This document shows, one piece after another, positions 35,080-37,451 of a stretch of 37,451 bases of DNA. The translations under genes and the position numbers were made by a program. The notes beneath the pieces were generated by a model, which worked only from the letters and a program-made list of their open reading frames with translations, did not search any database and was not told the origin of the DNA. The DNA is from Methanothermococcus okinawensis. Lineage in GTDB: Archaea; AGJL01; Methanococci; Methanococcales; Methanococcaceae. The stretch is from positions 1-37,451 of the forward strand of contig DQUI01000067.1 in assembly GCA_015662355.1 (NCBI GenBank), given 5' to 3'. Each line of letters begins with the position of its first letter. Within the stretch, counting starts at the first letter, position 1.

Positions 35080-35859
35080 ATGTTCGCAATCCTAAAGATC
35101 GGAGGGAGTATACTCTGTAACAAGGACATTCCCTACTCTGTAAAGTGGGATAACTTGGAGAGGGTGGCCATGGAGATTAGAAAGGCCATGGATCACTACC
35201 TAGATAGGGGGGAGGAGTTAAAGTTAATACTTATCCATGGAGGAGGATCCTTTGGTCACCCTGTGGCAAAGAGGTATATGAGAGGGGGAAAATTTAAAAA
35301 TATGGAGAGAGGTTTTTGGGAGATCCAGAAGGCTATGAGGAGGCTAAACACTTTAGTTATAGACGCACTCCATGAGTACAGTATTCCTGGTGTCTCTATA
35401 CAACCTTCATCCTTTGTAGCCTTTAGAGATAATAAGATCCACTTTGACACCTACGTTATAGAGGGGATGTTAAAAAGAGGGTTAATACCTGTAGTCCATG
35501 GAGATGTTGTAATTGCTGACAGGGAAAACTATAGGATATTCTCTGGAGATCATGCACTTCCATATCTCACTAAAAAGTTAAAACCAGATATAAGCCTCCA
35601 CGCCTCTGACGTAGATGGGGTGTTAGATCCAGAGGGTAGGGTTATAAAAAGTATCAACTTAGGGAACATTGGAGAGGTTGTAAAATATATAAGATCCTCT
35701 GAAAAGGAGGATGTAACTGGGGGGATGTATCTTAAGGTAATGGAGGCCTGCAGATTAGGGGTCAAGGTGCTCATATTTAACGGGAACAGAAGGGATAATA
35801 TCTACAGGAGTTTAATAGGAGATTACAGTATTGGGACTAGGATAAATTTTCCCCTATAG
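35080..35859 (+). CDS. ipk: Isopentenyl phosphate kinase
   Basis: Amino-acid-kinase-fold enzyme that phosphorylates isopentenyl phosphate to isopentenyl diphosphate in the archaeal mevalonate pathway for ether lipids. The N-terminal LKIGGSI binds phosphate. ILIHGGGSFGHPVAKRYMRG (near residues 50-69) contains the catalytic histidine in GGGSFGH. VVHGDVVIAD and ASDVDGVLD are further family blocks, and EDVTGGMYLKVMEA is the C-terminal ATP-binding segment. Length is 259 residues. The ATG at 35080 follows TTGGGATACT. Its 3' end overlaps the convergent beta-propeller gene by 23 bases. Confidence 0.93.
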   Translation: MFAILKIGGSILCNKDIPYSVKWDNLERVAMEIRKAMDHYLDRGEELKLILIHGGGSFGHPVAKRYMRGGKFKNMERGFWEIQKAMRRLNTLVIDALHEYSIPGVSIQPSSFVAFRDNKIHFDTYVIEGMLKRGLIPVVHGDVVIADRENYRIFSGDHALPYLTKKLKPDISLHASDVDGVLDPEGRVIKSINLGNIGEVVKYIRSSEKEDVTGGMYLKVMEACRLGVKVLIFNGNRRDNIYRSLIGDYSIGTRINFPL

Positions 35860-37451
35860 TTATCTCTTTGACAATATCCCAATCTCTCATATCTATTATA
35901 TGGATCTGGGAGTTTGAAAGGGTGTAGAGGTAGGAGTTAATATAGAGGGATCTTAGAACGTTCCCCTTATGGATATCCTCCATCTTCAAGGATATCCTAT
36001 CCCTATCTATCTTAAATATATAGCAGCTATTCCCCCCAGGGATTATTAACACCTTGTTGTCCCTGTCCCATAGGAAGGAGTGGGGATTGTATAAAGCAGG
36101 GGAGTAGTACTTAGGGAGTATATATCTATCTACTTCAACAGGTTTAGTTTTATCCTCTAACTTAAAGAGAGATATTTTCAACCTATTTCTCTCATCCCTC
36201 CCTATACCCACTAGTCTTTTCTCATCGATAGGATGGAGATAGGTTGAATAACCAGGTATCTTCAACTTTCCAAGGAGTTTTGGATTTTTTGGATCACTGA
36301 GGTCTATTACAAAGAGGGGATCCTTCTCCCTGTAGGTAACTAGATAGGCCACATCTCCCATAAATCTTACTCCGTAGATCCTCTCCCCTCTCCCAAGACC
36401 TGTAAGTTTTCCATACACCTTTAAGTCCTTAAGTACGTAGATGTTGTTAGTACTTATGTCCCTGTACTTCCAGTAGTCCCCTATTGTAGTGGCAACCCTT
36501 AGATAGCCTCTGTACTCATCCATGGCGTAGGAGTTTATCAGTCTCCCAGGGACACTGCCACTTTTAACATGGAAGTTATCCCTATCTATAGCTACTATAC
36601 CTGTTTTCTCCAGGTCCTCCCAGTGCTCCTCTAAATACTGATGGAAATCCTCCTCCATAGTATTCTTCAGGTTTAGAGCCTCCTCTCTCCCCAAGGTCTT
36701 TAAATAACTATTTATTACCCTGTTGACCTCTAGGAACTTAGCCTCATCGCTGAAGTACTGGGAGTTTATTATATTCTTAAGTAGGTCCCTTACATCCTCT
36801 GGAAAGTATCTGTCTAAGTTCTCCTCTATGAACTGGAGATACAACCTCTTAATATTAGATCCTAGATAATAGGCCAGATATATCCTGTCCTTGGACATGT
36901 AAATAACTGTATCCCTAGAGCCAGGGAGTGCTACAACCTTGGAGATATTTCCCCTATCTACATCTATAGCTGCCACTACATAGGAGCCCTGGAAGTTGTG
37001 AGATACTTTAGGAGGTAAAACAGGGATGTAGTAATTTTTAATTTCTACATCTCCCCAGGGAAGGGGGTATTTCATCTCCTCCTTCATTACTATTAAATAC
37101 AGCTTTCCGTTATACAGCCGGGAGTCTACATAGGTGCCGTTTATATCCATCTTCCACTTTAATCTAGGGTTTTCAGGGGTGGAGAGGTTATAACTTAGTA
37201 TCTCCCTCCCATCTATAACAATTAAGGTGTTGTTGTAGAGGTAGAGGATCCCCCCATAGGATATATTACCTACTACCTCTGCAGATGCTGGAGGGAAGGC
37301 CTTTACTATATAGGTATTTCCTGTCCACCTAGGGGGATAGACATAATACATTATCTTTACCTCAGCCTCTGGGGAGAAGTAGATATATCTACCGTCAGTT
37401 TTTACAATATCTCCCTCCTCTGCCCCCTCCACCTGGACGTTAGTTTTAGAA
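35837..37451 (-). CDS. Secreted beta-propeller domain protein, 5' end beyond the window
   Basis: The last 537 or so residues of a larger protein; the frame stays open to the window edge. Starting TNVQVEGAEEGDIVKTDGRY, it matches the prokaryotic family of secreted proteins with a C-terminal beta-propeller distantly related to WD40. Repeating blade-like strands include GNTYIVKAFPP, YNGKLYLIVMKEE, YVVAAIDVDRGNISKVVALP, IYGVRFMGDVAYLVTYREKD and PLFVIDLSDPKNPKLLGKL. The signal peptide must lie to the right of the window. The function is unknown; a surface role is likely. An internal GTG at 37432 is not the true start. Confidence 0.85.
   Translation of the reverse strand, partial: SKTNVQVEGAEEGDIVKTDGRYIYFSPEAEVKIMYYVYPPRWTGNTYIVKAFPPASAEVVGNISYGGILYLYNNTLIVIDGREILSYNLSTPENPRLKWKMDINGTYVDSRLYNGKLYLIVMKEEMKYPLPWGDVEIKNYYIPVLPPKVSHNFQGSYVVAAIDVDRGNISKVVALPGSRDTVIYMSKDRIYLAYYLGSNIKRLYLQFIEENLDRYFPEDVRDLLKNIINSQYFSDEAKFLEVNRVINSYLKTLGREEALNLKNTMEEDFHQYLEEHWEDLEKTGIVAIDRDNFHVKSGSVPGRLINSYAMDEYRGYLRVATTIGDYWKYRDISTNNIYVLKDLKVYGKLTGLGRGERIYGVRFMGDVAYLVTYREKDPLFVIDLSDPKNPKLLGKLKIPGYSTYLHPIDEKRLVGIGRDERNRLKISLFKLEDKTKPVEVDRYILPKYYSPALYNPHSFLWDRDNKVLIIPGGNSCYIFKIDRDRISLKMEDIHKGNVLRSLYINSYLYTLSNSQIHIIDMRDWDIVKEITIGENLS

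Overview
This AT-rich window comes from a thermophilic methanogenic archaeon of the order Methanococcales (Methanocaldococcus/Methanotorris/Methanothermococcus type). The evidence is the gene content: archaeal-only biosynthetic enzymes (GTP cyclohydrolase III, pantoate kinase, MptD-type dihydroneopterin aldolase, isopentenyl phosphate kinase, FBP aldolase/phosphatase, lactaldehyde dehydrogenase of F420 synthesis), an archaeal CDC48 ATPase, a split S10 ribosomal cluster, GGTGA-type ribosome binding sites, AGG/AGA-dominated arginine codons, and an archaeal SECIS element. The window is chromosomal. I saw no transposase, integrase, phage gene or CRISPR array.

Layout. 1-106: intergenic DNA with two direct repeats flanking a TATA-like box. 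107-9622: single genes and short runs on alternating strands (ABC ATPase, phosphohexomutase, prephenate dehydratase, zinc-ribbon protein, diphthamide-synthetase-like ATPase, CBS protein plus Nnr, PHP hydrolase, MtnA, MoeA). 9623-10729: FBP aldolase/phosphatase. 10848-16283: a tightly packed rightward run (GTP cyclohydrolase III, DUS-like TIM barrel, thymidylate synthase, pantoate kinase, MetRS, MptD) that links pterin, one-carbon, CoA and methionine biology. 16284-22134: LeuRS, PurQ and CDC48. 22253-23581: leftward pyrE, then a HesB-like selenoprotein with an in-frame TGA and a 3' SECIS hairpin, then a two-zinc-ribbon protein. 23660-24087: a decayed secreted-protein gene. 24084-26090: HemA, tRNA-Ile(GAU) and a translin-family protein. 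26287-29567: ribosomal proteins uL3-uL4-uL23-uL2-uS19. 29586-35013: a leftward set with a UPF0280 gene broken by a frameshift at an A9 run, a DUF354 glycosyltransferase-like protein, a large secreted repeat protein and lactaldehyde dehydrogenase. 35080-37451: isopentenyl phosphate kinase, converging on a secreted beta-propeller protein that runs off the window.

The strongest non-obvious signal is the selenoprotein gene at 22683-22979. Read normally it is split by TGA, so it looks like empty intergenic DNA. The reading frame is coherent on both sides of the TGA, and a textbook archaeal SECIS starts at the base right after the stop codon. The second is UPF0280: its only good start codon lies one nucleotide out of frame, across nine consecutive A residues. 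This could be transcriptional slippage, -1 frameshifting, a real mutation or an assembly error. The genome is very compact, and several convergent gene pairs overlap or abut at their 3' ends. Once the selenoprotein and the pseudogene are counted, no stretch over 300 bases lacks a gene.
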